Of a stretch of 64,000 bases of DNA, positions 1 through 12,182 are shown piece by piece (position 1 is the first letter of the stretch; each line of letters opens with the position of its first letter). Source of the DNA: Corylus avellana. Its lineage: Eukaryota > Streptophyta > Magnoliopsida > Fagales > Betulaceae. The position numbers and the translations under genes are program-made. Location: contig NC_081543.1 in NCBI RefSeq assembly GCF_901000735.1, positions 23,951,515 through 24,015,514 of the forward strand, read 5' to 3'. The notes below the pieces were generated by a model that was given only the letters and a program-made list of their open reading frames with translations, ran no database searches and was not told where the DNA came from.

Positions 1-703
1 TAATTTCTTCTTAATCTAAATCTCATCCATTCCTGAAGCTTCCTTCATAAAAGACCAAAAAATCTCTCTAAAAAAGTTGGGCTCTTTACCTACTCAGAGG
101 GTAAAATGGTAATTTAAATATAAAAGACAAAAATATTCAGACAACTTTTTAAACTCATTAAATTCAGGAATGGCAAATTAGTAGTTTCACAATCTAAATA
201 AATGTCAAAAGACAAAAATAACCTTATCTAACTAAATCATAATAAACAAAGAGTAAGGATAAAATAGTAAATTTAAATAAAAGACAAAAATATCTGAACA
301 ACTTTTTAAATTCATTAGATTAGATTTAGGAATGACGAATTAGTAATTTTGCAATTTAAAGAAATGTCAAAAAAAAAAAAAAAAAAAAAAACCTTATTTA
401 ACTAAATGATAATGAACAAAGAGTAAAAATAAAATAGTAAATTTAAAATGCAAAGGAAAAAACACTATTTTGCTTGCATTCCCATTTTTATATATCTTTA
501 AGTAAAGATACTCTCTCCCTCTCCCTCTAAAAAAAAAAAAAAAGGCAATACTCTCACTCTCTTTTTTCCTAATTTTTTTTTTAATGTTCTCTGCAGACCC
601 GAACGGCATTTCTCTAGACCCAATTGAGGCCAAGCTGTTCTTCTCAGCAAAACTAGCAGTTTAGAGTTTGTTGAGATTTGTTTTCATCTGGGTTTTTGCG
701 AAA
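1..703. other. AT-rich intergenic DNA
   Basis: No gene is visible. The stretch is AT-rich, with a poly(A) run near 370-390 and CT-rich and poly(A) tracts at 510-545. A block around 85-190 recurs in altered form around 265-365 (shared words include aagacaaaaatat and caactttttaaa), so it is a diverged direct duplication. The last 100 bases look like an untranslated leader before the fragment that starts at 704. Confidence 0.6.
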
Positions 704-852
704 ATGCAAGTGGGGCTTGTTGGATTGCTGAGAGCGGCTTGGTTGTTGGGACTTTGCCTATGCTAATTGCTTCGGTGCCGTCTTCTAGGCTGAGTAGGTT
801 TCATGATGCTATGTTGGGAAGATCATCAATCATCATGCAGTCTTCGTCCCAG
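704..852 (+). pseudogene. Broken first exon resembling polyprenol reductase (SRD5A3/PPRD)
   Basis: The first part from ATG 704 reads LVGLLRAAWLLG. After a one-base frame shift near 750 it continues PMLIASVPSSRLSRFHDAMLG and ends MQSSSQ just before a GTGAGA donor. This order and wording match my memory of the N-terminus of plant polyprenol reductase, the ER enzyme that reduces polyprenol to dolichol for N-glycosylation. No later exon of that enzyme follows: the next coding sequence is an unrelated gene at 1039. The frame shift, the shortened stretch before MQSSSQ and the missing body make it a dead fragment, probably a partial duplication that may have brought promoter DNA with it. The identification comes from a short stretch and needs a database search. 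Confidence 0.5.
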
Positions 853-1038
853 GTGAGAGTGATGATTTTGTTCATCATTAAATAGCCGCTATTACATTAA
901 AGAGCCGCTGCACGGTTCAAATTTGAGTCTTTTGGTGTGGGATTTTGAAATCTGCTTTTGCCTACTCTCTTGAAGATTCTCTGTTTTGGTGAGTTTGGAT
1001 TTTGAAATCTGCTTTCTACTGTGCCGAAAGAGGCAAAA

Positions 1039-4000
1039 ATGGGTTCAGGGTCTACACCTGTGTATGCATTGGACAGCGACGACGATGACGCCTCCACGAA
1101 CCGGAGCATTTCGGAGCTGATTTCGACGTTGAGAATCGCGTACCGGTCGAAGGACTTCGACCGGGTCGAAGCGAAACTGGTAGCCAGAGAAACGAGACTG
1201 AAGAGAGAGATTGAGGATGCGAAGAAAGAGAACGCTCTGCTGAAGGACGCTCTGGACGTTGCGCGAGAGAAGGAGAGGAGGGCCGAGGAGAGGTACGAGA
1301 AGCTGTTGGAGGAGGTGAAGAAGGGTCAGCAAGAGGAAAAGAGCGCGCTTTTTGAGCTCAGGAGGAAGAACTGCGAGCTTGAGTGTGCGAAAGCGAAGGC
1401 TGAGAGCAAGGCTGAGCTTTGGAAGAGCAGGTTTGGGGAGTTGGAGATTAGGGTTTCGAAGTTGGAGGAAGATGCCGCAATGTTGGTGAGCGATGAGGCT
1501 AATGCCTTTGAAAGATTTGAGAATGTGAATAAGGTTAACGCTGTTCCTGTGAAAATGGAGGATGATGCGTTTGATTGTGATGGAAATACGAGTGCGATCA
1601 AAGGAAACACGGATTTGCAAAGTGCAGGTACAAATTTTACATATGTTTGGTGGATTAGAGTTAAAACTTATTAAATTGGTTCTATGTTCAAATGTTTCAT
1701 AGGATGTGCGAATGTGGTGAAAACATGCTGCCTATTCCATAACAAAGGCTAAATGACAAAGAGATTTAAAGAGGAACAACCAGGAAAGCCGATTTCTATA
1801 GATAATTATTCATGTAGTGGATCTCCTTGGTTGAGAATCTCTTGATGATCACTTCTACCAGTATATGCTGGTGCTACCTTTTTAGCCTAAACGAATATAG
1901 TAATGAGAAGAATGCTTATGGTTATATGTAGAATTCAGCAAATGATTTATATTTATAGAGTGCTAATTGGAATATCCCGCCAAAAACTTGATATTATGTG
2001 GATAACTTGGTTGCTTTTTACTTTGAAGCTGTGCTTTTCGCAGCTTAGTGCGCAGAGCATGGCCATTAGGTGTGTCAAAGTGGTAGAAATTCTCTTTTTG
2101 ATAGGTGGAGGGTTTTGGTGAAGTGATTTTGTGGAGCACTTAATAGCGGGTATCAATTAGGGGATGTGGGAATTTCTAGCTCCATCTCAAGTTTGTTTCG
2201 TTTTATCTACAGTAACCCGATAGAAGATTTCAATTGTCAATAACATTTGTGGTAGGTAAAGGGTCATCATTTGTATCATTATAGGGTCAGTGAGAGAAGC
2301 ATGATTGGCATATCCTTTCCCCCCTTCCTTTGGAGATGACTTGGCTTTTTGTGAAATGTTTCAGCCCATTAGTCTAGTCATTCTAAGCATTGCCTCCCAT
2401 CATCTTATTTTCTCCCTTTCACTTGGTTGTTCTTCAACCGTCGGGCATTATCTTTAATTCTTTAATGGGAATGTTCTTCTTCTCTCATTTGGCATAATTA
2501 TATATTTCCTGTGATTGGAAGGTTCCTGGGACCTGCTTGAACTGTATAATTCTGCTTTAGGCTATATATATTATTTGTTGTTTTAGTTTAAAGCTGTGGC
2601 CTGTGAGTGATGAGATGATTCAATACATAAACAAAACAGGCTGCATATGAACCAAATCTCTGCTCTGTTGTTCACTAAGATGACTTTGATAATATGTGAC
2701 AGGGTTGGGGCACATTACATTCTTTCTGCTGATCATGAAGTATTACAATTCCCATACTCTCCTCCCATGCTGAGTTTAAAAGACAAACAATTGGGGGGAG
2801 AATGAAAATAAGCTACATATCAAAAAATTTCGTAGGGAAAGTGGTATTTGGTGCTTTTAATGCTAGAGCAATTTGATACATGTATATAATACGATTGTCA
2901 GCTCCCTAAAAATAATTTTATTCATGGGCTTTATTAATGAAACATGCTTTTGATGTGAAAGATGTAGCCTTTAAAATAGGGAGGCGGGTCGGCAACACCT
3001 TGTAACTGATGAAATTATAACGATAGAATTAAGGAAATTGTTAATTTTTCAGCTTCCAAAAATGTGCTGATAAAAATTATATCGGCATACCTGGCATCTC
3101 AGTAATGCTTTTCCTATTTTTTCCATGGCAGCTAGTGAAAGATTTGCATCAAGAGCCACTGTTGAAATCAGTGATAGTGATGAGGATTGTGCTCTGGGAG
3201 GAATTTTATGTGGAAAAGAAATGAATAGTCAAAAATTTGCAGACAATGTGCACTCAGGTCCAACAGTTGTGAAAAATGGGACCACAATGCTGAAAAGAAA
3301 AAGAGCTTCTTGTGTAAATGTGAGTGAGAAAGATGTTATATCTCTAATTGATCCTGATTGTTCTCCTGCCAATAATAGCTTAGCTAGAGCAGTTTCCTCT
3401 GGTAGCAACAATGTTGATAAACTTACTGTCCCACTAAGTCAGAATCAAGTTATTCTGAGACAAATTCAGGAGAAAGTGGGAGCAAGAAACTTAATGCATG
3501 ATTTTATTTTGGAAAGGAATAGCAGCGACAGTTCCAGTGAGTCAGATACTGCGGATGTTCTTGATAAACTTGCACCAATAGTCAAAAGGAAAAAAGATAA
3601 TCAAAAGTGGGAGTCCGATGCTGACATGCTTGCAGAATTTGAGAAGGATCCAGAACTTTGTCTGAAGGCTGTTTGTGCTCTTTACAGACAGCAAACCTGT
3701 GTGAGGAAATCACCTTTGGGTTTGCCATTTTCCAGTAATCAAGGATTTGACAAGTCTGATGCCCTCAGGTAAGCGAGCAGTCCACTATAATTTTTTCTTT
3801 GTCACTAACATTAGTAATGGAGATGGGTTTGGACTCACATTTCAGATAAATTTAATAAACTAGTTGTGTCTTGTAATTTGTGACCATTAGCTTTAAGTAG
3901 TTAGGCTGTTCCTTGTTAACTCTAGTATGTTTTCTTTATGCTAGCTGTACTCATTCCTAGCATGTGACAAGTATATATCTCTTTTTACCTTTTCTTTTCA

Positions 4001-5032
4001 GTATATGGTCATCTTTAATTCATGATTTTTATATAACTTATCCTGCTGTCAGTTAATTTGTAATAAAATATTCGCTTTGTTCCGTTTAAGAGAAAAGAAG
4101 CTCTCAACATTAAGTTAACTAGCTTATAACTCGCACTATGTGTGGGATTCTACTTATAATTTAATTTTAAAATTTAAACACATTATTTTTCATTATAAGG
4201 TAAAAAGACGTATAAAAATATATCTCACCTCTTTAAATAAAAATAAAAAAAATCTTTGTTCCTATAAGTTTATATGATTTAAAATGAATAGTATAAAAAA
4301 AAAATTAGCAAGAAGAATACATGGATTATAATATAGTTAACGCAATTAATGACGCTAATTAATGACATTTGGATTATATTGAAATATAATTAACGCAATT
4401 AATGACCAGTTTTTTCTTAAAAAACCGGTTATATATATATGACGTCTTTTTAATATACATATTATATTATTATATTGACTAAACATATTCATATTATTTG
4501 TTTCCTTATTTGATTCGGACATTAATAATACTTAATTTATTGACTACTTTATATATAGAAAACTCTTAAAATATAATTAACTCAATTAATGATGCTAATT
4601 AATGAATCGATTTTTTCTTAAAAAATCGGTTAAAAAATTATGCTTTAAAAAACTGGTTTAGTCTTTAAAAAAAATGAATTCACGCCATATGTCGTAATTC
4701 TAGACTACCTCTAAAGAATGATTCAGCTTTTATATATATATATATATATATGATGATTAATCAACTGCTGTCATTTAGTTTGTAATAAAGTTTTACATAC
4801 ATTTGGCTCCAGGGAAACTACTTTGGTGGAGTTTCTTATAGACGGTGATCCACAAGGGAAACTGAGGAAATCCGTTAGAGAGTTGGAGAAGTATGACCAG
4901 AAAGGTCTTTCTGAGTGCAAAAGACTAGCTGTTGGTCACTCTAAGCAATTGTTTGAGATATACGAGAAGAAAAAAGATCCTTTCTTTTTACCTTCTTCAT
5001 TTGAACGTGCAAGTTCTGGTTATAAGAAGTAA
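1039..5032 (+). CDS. Unrecognised 481-aa acidic/coiled-coil protein, three exons
   Basis: Exons 1039-1627, 3132-3768 and 4813-5032 join in phase across CAG|GTACAA...GCAG and CAG|GTAAGC...CCAG borders, giving 481 residues. The first ATG of the open frame is 1039. Residues about 30-160 are a highly charged Glu/Lys/Arg helix with heptad character (coiled coil). Two short acidic motifs, YALDSDDDD near the start and VEISDSDED at the start of exon 2, resemble SUMO-interacting motifs. Basic patches (KRKR, KRKK) could be nuclear signals. The C-terminal third is compact and probably folded: DADMLAEFEKDPELCLKAV, then the last exon with LIDGDPQGKLRKSV. I do not recognise the family. A nuclear role is inference from the SIM-like and basic motifs only. 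Introns are 1,504 and 1,044 nt. Confidence 0.85.
4140..4780. repeat. AT-rich repeated words inside intron 2
   Basis: Within the second intron of the 1039-5032 gene, the word pair taattaacgcaattaatga and gctaattaatga occurs at about 4335, 4387 and 4575, twice followed by ttttttcttaaaaaaccggtt or a close variant. A (TA)n tract lies at 4733-4751. This looks like an AT-rich non-autonomous repeat with internal duplication. I could not define ends or a target duplication. Confidence 0.45.
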
Positions 5033-5900
5033 ATGCTGATGCCAGTAGCTCTTAGTTAAATAGTGTCCTAGATCTTCTTGATTGTTAATAGCTCCCCATT
5101 CTGATTTCTTTTGTTCCTGGACTACTGTATATAAGATGACGACGCAACTTCCCCGATACCTGCAGATTTGGCTAGTGCAAAGATACAAGGGAAATCCCAT
5201 GTTGTTTCTTGATATATACTTACCAACATTAAGATCACTTATCACATTTAAGGACGGTTCAACCCATTGCAGAAGGTTATATAGACTGTTAAACAATCTG
5301 TTAGAAAACTTCTTTGCATTGGTTAATTTGGTTGTTGTCTTTTATCATCTCACTGTTTCAATATGAATCAACCTGCTTGTAGTTTGAACCAGCCGGACTC
5401 AGGCATCATGAAGATGAAATATTTGTGTTAGTTTTTGTGGTGTTTATACTTGTGCATTGTCAGTGGCCTGCAGACTTGTAGCCAGTGCAAGTGATGCTCA
5501 TGAGGTGTTAGTTTCAGGATGAGGATGAATATGAATAACTGATACTATCATAGCTATCATCTAGGTTTGAGATTTTCAATTTGGGTGTGCTCGTAGTATT
5601 AATTTCTCAAGATTTAGATCCCTGGTATTAAAACTTTTTTGATAGTTTTGCTATGAGTTGCTTGCATAGTTTCATTGAATTTATCTGTTTTGCCATAAAT
5701 ACCTATGTTTGAAGATGTAAACTCCTTGGCATTTTTTTTTTTTTTTTTTTGGGATATGTGGTGAATTTGGGAGATGGATTCTCTCCATTTAACTTGAAAT
5801 GGAGATGGTCTATTTCCGTGAATTTGTTGGATGCATGGTTTCTAAGGTGTGTCGGGTTGAGTTTGCTTTTTAGCATTTTGGATTTATAGTCGACATACTT
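5033..5900. other. 3' flank of the coiled-coil gene
   Basis: Probably the 3' untranslated region and flank. It has no convincing second gene, and a poly(T) tract at 5732-5750. Short open frames here have no recognisable content. Confidence 0.5.
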
Positions 5901-6140
5901 AGGGTTTGTTTGGGTGTACGTTTGAGGGACCTAAAAGTGTGTTTAACACTCAAAAATCCTTTTGAAGAAAAAAAAAAATCTGTTTGGTAATAAAAATTGA
6001 AAGCGTTTTTAAGGGTTTAAAAAACCTAAAAATTGTCAAAACGCACTTTTGGCAATAACTTAAAAATGAAGATTTTGCAAAAAAAACAAAAAACGCTTTT
6101 TAATTTAAAAACTTTATTTTTCAAACAAAATTTTAAATAT
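5901..6140 (+). mobile_element. Degraded MITE related to the intact copy at 61153
   Basis: It begins agggtttgtttgggtgtacg and shares in order with the copy at 61153-61386 the words cctaaaagtg, aacactcaaaaa, ttttgaagaaaaaaa, cgtttttaaggg, gcacttttggca and taaaaatgaag. The right terminal repeat is eroded, so the right end is approximate. Confidence 0.6.
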
Positions 6141-6296
6141 ATGTTCTAACTAATGTAACATTCAAATCAAGTGTTTTTTTTTTTATAGGTATTAATGGGT
6201 AAGAATGTAAGATTAAGATTCATTAACTAAAACAAACAAGCAAGATAGATGGAAGGTTGGGATCATAACAAACTTTTCAGTTGATACAGTATTACG

Positions 6297-6575
6297 TAAA
6301 ATAATAAAAAATTAAAAATTGGCTAAATAAATAATTTTTTGGTCCATTGACCAAGAAAAAGGTTTACTAAGCACAGACTGCATAGATGAAATAGTGTCAA
6401 ATAAAAATAATAAAAATTAAAAATTGGCTAAATAAATTATTCAGTCAAATAGTTTCTTGGTCCACTGACCAAAGAAAAAGGGTAACTAAGCATGGTTGAA
6501 ATAGTGTCAAATAAAAAAAATAGAAACTAAAAATTGGCTAAATAAATTATGTGGTCTGCTGACCAAGCAAAGCCA
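6297..6575. repeat. Direct repeat, about 110 bp, two and a half copies
   Basis: The words aaaaattggctaaataaat, ggtcca.tgaccaa and gaaatagtgtcaaataaaaa recur in the same order three times between 6297 and 6575. No coding content. Confidence 0.6.
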
Positions 6576-6650
6576 AGCAGCAAAGGGTTATCCAGAATAT
6601 ACTGTTTATTTTTTTTTTTTGAGAAAAAATCATAATATTTCATTGATTCA

Positions 6651-7360
6651 TCATAGGGTGAGAGCAAATTGCTCCACCCTAATAATATCAACAATACAAT
6701 CGGGAGGTATTCCTATCCACTTATTCGTTATTTCTTGACTGGAGGCTAGTTTGGCTAGCCTATGGGCTGCCTTATTCTTCTCACGTCCTCCATGCCCCAT
6801 TTGCCATTGAGGGAAACCTTGTAGTGCAATCCAAATATCCTCCACCAAATGTCCCACTTTGCTCCAAATGGGCTTCGACGCCAGCACTGCTTCCACAACC
6901 ATTTTGGCGTCTCCTTCAACGTATAGAGCCTAAATCTCCAGTTGTCGACAGAAGTTGATTGCACCTAAAGCCGCCATGGCCTCTGCAGCTACTGGAACAC
7001 TACATCCCGCTCTAGTGATACACTGAGATGCTTTCATCACCCCCCAGTGATCTCGAACAACTATATCGAAACCCATCCGTCCATTTTTATTATTTATGGA
7101 GGTGTCCCAGTTTACTTTGAACCAACCTAGAGAAGGGGCTGACCGACTGGACAGGTCAATTTTCGTTCTTGGACCAACTGTCCCCTCTTCCGGTTCATGG
7201 GCTTGTTGAAAATCTTCCATTGCCTGCCTCGCCCCTTGGAGCACCTTATTTGGATGAGTAAAAGGCCCATCGTTGATAACCTCATTCCGCCTCAACCACA
7301 ATCTACGTGCAACTCCCACAAACATGCGTAACTCCTTAACACCACCCCTTTGAAACATTC
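6651..7360 (-). pseudogene. LINE ORF2 3' part: RNase H-like domain
   Basis: This is the C-terminal part of the L1 ORF2 protein, downstream of the gypsy insertion. It reads RRLWLRRNEVINDG, then WFKVNWDTSINNKNGRMG (the start of the plant L1 RNase H-like fold), GCSVPVAAEAMAALGA and, after frameshifts near 6960 and 6900, HGGREKNKAAHRLAKLA. The order is that of RVT_3 domains at the end of plant non-LTR retrotransposons. It is broken by at least two frame changes. Confidence 0.8.
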
Positions 7361-7796
7361 TGTTACGATTATTCGTAACAGATCGTGTTACTCGTGCTTC
7401 GACCGGAAACGAAGCCGGATCTTGCGCCTTCTTCTTGCCTATGGTTACAAATTGAGAGATAGCAAGGATTTTTGAGAGGATCCTTAGCCTCTTTCAAACA
7501 CTAGGTTTGAGGAATAAACTTGTCTACCTTTCATTCACCCAACGTGGGGTTTAAATAAGATTACAAAGACAATCCTCATAGGACACTGACTATAAATACT
7601 TTCCCTACTAGGAGATATTTCCCTCTACTAGCAAAACTAGGAAAATCTCCCTAAAACAACAACGGAGAATATTACTCCTTATTGGAATTGTAAAGTAATT
7701 AATCTAGCTACTTGAATGGAGCACAACCTTCCTTATTAAAAATAGAAAACATACTATAATAGACCATTATCCTTATTAGACTCTATGCTTGTAACA
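7361..7796 (-). repeat. 3' LTR of the gypsy element
   Basis: It starts tgttacg and ends gtaaca. By eye it differs from the other LTR at about 9 of 436 positions (about 2%), six of them transitions. The gag-pol frame runs a few codons into this LTR and stops at 7785-7783. Confidence 0.95.
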
Positions 7797-8856
7797 TTCC
7801 TCCTCCGTTGAAAGCGTCCTTGTCCTCAAGGACAAAATCTGGAAAGCGATCCTTCATCCGAGAGAAGCTTTCCCAGGTCGGGTCAGCTGGACTAAATCCT
7901 TGCCAATGGATAAGAACTTCTCAGTTGTGAATGTTGCCACGATAATCCAAAACAGCTTGAGGCTGACACTATGGATTCTGATCATTATACTCGGGCATAA
8001 CTGTACTATCAGAAACATTGGCCCCCACCTTCTGTTTTAGTAAAGACACGTGAAAGATAGGGTGTATTTTCGACCCAACTGGTAGATCCAAGCGATAAGC
8101 CACTCCTCCAATACGTTCCAACACTCGGTATGGGCCATAGTATTTGGCTGCTAACTTCAAATTTGATCGTTTCTCCAATGAATGTTGTCTATATGGTTGG
8201 AGACGAACATAAACATAATCTCCTGGTTGAAAATTACGCTCTTGATGCCCACGATCATAAATTTGTTTCATTCTATTTTGAGCTAGTTGCAACTTAAATT
8301 GTACGTCTTTGATCAACTGATCTCTCTCTAACAAACCGTGTTCCACTGCTTCTACCCTTGCTGTACCAGGTATATAAGATAGCAATGTAGGAGGAAGTCT
8401 GCCGTACACTACTTCAAAAGGAGTTTTTCCAATGCTAGCATGATAGCTGGTATTATACGTGTATTCTGCCCAAGACAACCATTTGACCCAATCCTTAGGT
8501 TTATCGCTAGTGAAACAACGAAGATACATCTCTAATGTTCGATTTACTACCTCCGTTTGCCCATCAGTCTGAGGATGATAAGCTGAACTATAGTTAAACC
8601 GAGTACCTTGCAACTGAAATAATTCTTGCCAAAATTTGCTTGTGAAAGCGGGATCTCGATCACAAACAATAGACGCCGGTAGACCATGGAGCTTGAAGAT
8701 ATTGTCAAAAAAAACTTGGGCTACACTAGTTGCCGAATAAGGATGTTTAAGGGGAATGAAATGCGCATATTTAGAGAGTCTATCGACCACTACAAAAATC
8801 ACGGTTTTACCTTGTGAGAGAGGCAACCCATCCACAAAATCCATAGAAATATCAGC
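7783..8856 (-). pseudogene. Integrase core and chromodomain end of gypsy pol
   Basis: The integrase catalytic triad is visible: D in SMDFVDGLP, D in CDRDPAFTS and E in the stretch TDGQTEVVNRTLE. These are followed by the GPY/F-type region KYYGPYRVLERIG and PIFHVSLLK. After an in-frame TAG (7971-7969) and TGA (7923-7921) come VLIHWQGFSP and PTWE, which are typical of the chromodomain at the end of chromovirus integrases. A TGA at 8859-8857 separates this part from the rest of pol. Catalytic residues are retained, so stops alone have disabled it. Confidence 0.85.
7797..7806 (-). promoter_or_regulatory. Polypurine tract of the gypsy element
   Basis: On the minus strand, GGAGGAGGAA sits directly against the 3' LTR, the position of the plus-strand priming site for LTR retrotransposons. 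It also encodes the last Gly codons of the pol frame. Confidence 0.8.
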
Positions 8857-10812
8857 TCATATGGTAGTAGGTATCGGCAATGGTTGTAGTAAACCTGCAG
8901 GTTTCATTAATTCACTCTTGTTGCGTTGGCAAATGTCACACTCTCGCAGATAGGCCTTGATTTGAGAACTCGCCCCTTGCCAATAAAACACGGCTTTGAG
9001 CCGATGCCACATTTTGTTGAAGCCTTCATGAGAACCACTATGGAATTCCTGAATTATGTCCTTTGTTAGTGGCGAATCTGATTTCAAGTATATGCGATCC
9101 TTGTAAAAGATTAGGCTTGATTTGTAACTCCAAGGACCGATTGCTTCTCCATCTTCAATACGTCTTACCAGCGTTTGCAAATCTGGTTCTCTTGCTACTT
9201 CCTCTTTGATGGGTTCAACCCACTGGGGAAGTGGCTTTGAAAGTGCACCCAAGTGTCCAAGTTCTCCTTTCCGAGACAACCCATCTGCAGCGGAATTTTC
9301 AGCACCCTTTTTATACTCAATTATGAAATCATATTCCAATAATTTCACCAACCATTTTTGTTGGGCTTCAGTAGTGATAGTTTGATCAAGCAAGTAACGC
9401 AAACTTCGTTGGTCCGTGCGAACGATGAATTTATTTCCCAGTAAATATGGCCTCCATTTTTGGACGGCAGAAATCAAAGCGATCATTTCCTTTTCATATG
9501 TAGAGCGAGCTAAATTTCTTCCTCTTAGGGCTTGACTAAAAAACGCAATGGGTCTTGACTCTTGCATAAGAACAGCACCAACTCCCGATCCTGAAGCATC
9601 ACATTCCACTATGAAGGTCTTGTTGAAGTCCGGCAGTGCTAATACAGGACCTGTTGTCATGGCTTCCTTTAGCTGAATAAAAGCTCCTTCTGCGGACTCA
9701 TTCCATACAAATGCGTCTTTTTTGAGTAACTGGGTAAGGGGGCTCGCCACAACACCATAACCCTTGATGAATTTACGGTAATAACCTGTGAGCCCCAGAA
9801 AACCGCGCAGTGCCTTAGCAGATTGAGGCCTGGGCCACTGGACCATAGCCATGATTTTTTCGGGATCCATTGAAACTCCCTTGTGGGAAATTATATGGCC
9901 TAGATAATTCACCTGCTCTTGCCCAAATTGACATTTTTCCCTTTTTACAAACAGTTGGTTTGCTCGCAGGATTTGTAAGACCTCCTCGAGGTGTTTGATA
10001 TGTTCAGGCCATGATTTACTATAAATTAAAATATCATCAAAAAATACGAGTACATACCTTCGTAAAAACTCCTTGAAAATTTCATTCATGAGGGATTGAA
10101 AGGTGGATGGTGCGTTGGTCAATCCAAACGGCATTACCAGAAATTTATAATGCCCTTGATGAGTGCGGAATGCTGTCTTTTCAATGTCTTCCTCGGCCAT
10201 GCGAATTTGATGGTAACCCGAACGTAGATCTAGCTTGGAGAAAAATCTGGCTCCACTTAACTCATCCAAGAGCTCATCAATAACTGGTATTGGAAATTTA
10301 TCCTTTACAGTCACATGATTGAGAGCTCGATAGTCCACACATAGTCTCCATGAGCTGTCTTGTTTCTTCACTAGTACTACCGGTGATGAATATGGGCTTG
10401 TACTGGGCCTTATTACTCCAGATTGTAAGAGGCTTGTGACAATTCTTTCAATCTCATTTTTTTGGTAATGTGGATAACGATAAGGCCGCACATTAACTGG
10501 GCTACTCTCAGCTTGTAAAACAATTATGTGATTTCGCTGCCGATTTGGAAGAAGGCCATGTGGTTCCTTAAATATTTCTTCAAAATTTTGCAGCATTAAG
10601 CCAAGCCCATTATGGTCCGAACTGGGCCCCTCCTCTTGTGCTCCTAATACTATCACGCCCATAGGTTTGCTAGTGCCTTCCCCGGTTGTTAGTGGTAATA
10701 ATTGACAAAGCCAGCCCTTGCTTCCTTTCTTTAGTTCCCTGCATACCCCAGACTCCTCCACAACACGATGCACAGGTGCTGTTAATCCCCTCAATTCCAC
10801 TTCTTTCCCTTT
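8857..10812 (-). pseudogene. Reverse transcriptase, RNase H and integrase zinc region of gypsy pol
   Basis: The order is RT (LVKKQDSSWRLCVDYRALN, MPFGLTNAPSTFQ, active site VFFDDILIYS), RNase H (FIVECDASGSGVGAVLMQ, TDQRSLRYLL) and the integrase HHCC zinc region (HSGSHEGFNKMWHRL, CDICQRNK). About 650 residues are open between the TGA at 10815-10813 and the TGA at 8859-8857. Motifs are complete, and this is the best preserved part of the element. Confidence 0.9.
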
Positions 10813-11340
10813 TCACCAAAACTTCATCCATAATTTTCCAAAGTCCCAGCAAATAGGTCCCAAGGTCTGGAACCACTGGGTGCCAAGCACAGCGTCATTG
10901 CCCTCCAATGCTAATAAGAAGAAATCAACTACAAAGGTCTCTCCTTGCATCCACAACAACAATCCTTTGCAGAGACCACAACATTCTAGTCTTTCCCCAT
11001 TAGCAACGATGACCTGCAACCTTCCAGTGTGATTGGGTTTCAACCCAACCTTTTCCACCCATCTTGTGCTAAGAAAATTGTGGGTACTCCCAGAATCCAT
11101 CAGAGAAGTGATTCCATTATTACCCAACCTGCCTTTCACTCTCATCGTACCTGGTGTGGGTGATCCTGTGATAGCGTGCAACGAAATTATGGGTTCGTCG
11201 TCAAGGGCCCCCTTCTGCTCGAAAATCTCCTCATTCCCCCAATCATCTTCTTCAGAGTATACCCCTTCAATCAGAAATAGTTTTTTACAGCGATGGCCGG
11301 GAACGAATTTCTCGTCACAATTGAAACACAATCCGCGGGT
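10813..11340 (-). pseudogene. Gag zinc knuckle and aspartic protease of the gypsy element
   Basis: It starts with a CCHC knuckle (CFNCDEKFVPGHRC), then an acidic linker, then the retropepsin-like protease with LMDSGSTHNFL (catalytic DSG) and DAVLGTQW. It lies between two in-frame TGA codons in the same frame as gag upstream and RT downstream, so it was once part of one polyprotein. Confidence 0.85.
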
Positions 11341-12156
11341 TCACCAATCTTGCATCTCCATAGGAGTCAAACGTCGAACGGCCGGGTTCTTGGATCTGGA
11401 CAGAGCAGTTGATGGTAAGGGTGGAACTGGGTCTGCAGTGTGTGGGTGCCGCGACTCTGCAGTAACATGCTTGCAGCTGTTCCAATTCCTGCCTTCAAAC
11501 AATTTGGCAAATCCAATTGCTTCGGTGACTGAGGCAGGCCTTGCAGCTTGAACCTCTGTTCTGATTGTGTCCTTTAAGCCACTAACAAAACAACTTAATT
11601 GATGTTGGGGAGAAAGCTTACCCACCCGACTGAGGAGCTGTTCAAACTGCAGTTGATAGTCTTTGACTGGCCCAATTTGGCGTAGTTTAGTTAATTCCCC
11701 AAAGGGATCTTCGAATGGCGTCGGTCCGTAACGTGTGTGAAGATTAGTTTTGAGTTTTTCCCAAGTCACCAGCTCTTCGCTTTCTCGGAATAGTTGGTAC
11801 CACATCTGCACCTCTCCCTCCAGATGGTACATTGCCAATGGAAGTTTCTCCGCCTCCTCCGTTTGCTGGAATGCAAAGAACTGTTCCACTCTGTGAATCC
11901 AACTTGTTGGGTCCTCTATGCCGTTATACCTAGGAAAATCTAATTTAGCTAGTTTGGGGAAGGCTGAATTAGAAGAACCGTGGGTATGTTTGTCCCTGCT
12001 TTTGGAGGATGAATTTTCTCCAGATCCGTTGCTCCCCTTGGACACGAGACTATCAACCTTATTGGTGTTCTCATCTAACTTTTTCATTAATCGCTCAAGA
12101 AAACTTCCCAAGTTTGAAACCTGCTGTTCAAGACGATCTACCCGTGGATCAGCCAT
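11341..12156 (-). pseudogene. Gag of the gypsy element
   Basis: The ATG at 12156 (MADPRVDRLEQQ) lies just inside the primer-binding site. The product has an N-terminal coiled coil and then the plant retrotransposon gag fold (PRYNGIEDPTSWIHRVEQFF, MYHLEGEVQMWYQLF, FVSGLKDTIRTEV). It ends at a TGA (11343-11341) immediately before the zinc knuckle, which continues in the same frame. Confidence 0.88.
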
Positions 12157-12165
12157 TGAACAACC

Positions 12166-12179
12166 TGGCTCTGATACCA
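12166..12179 (-). promoter_or_regulatory. Primer-binding site, initiator tRNA-Met type
   Basis: On the minus strand TGGTATCAGAGCCA lies three bases inside the 5' LTR. It is complementary to the 3' end of plant initiator methionine tRNA, the usual primer for many Ty3/gypsy and Ty1/copia elements. Confidence 0.92.
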
Positions 12180-12182
12180 AAT

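Noticed and set aside
1045..1620. Long antisense frame over exon 1 of the coiled-coil gene
   Set aside because: Leu/Ser/Arg-rich shadow caused by the Glu/Lys-rich coding strand.
10813..11343. Programmed stop-codon readthrough between gag and pol in the gypsy element
   Set aside because: Four further in-frame stops lie in pol, so simple mutational decay explains the TGA better.
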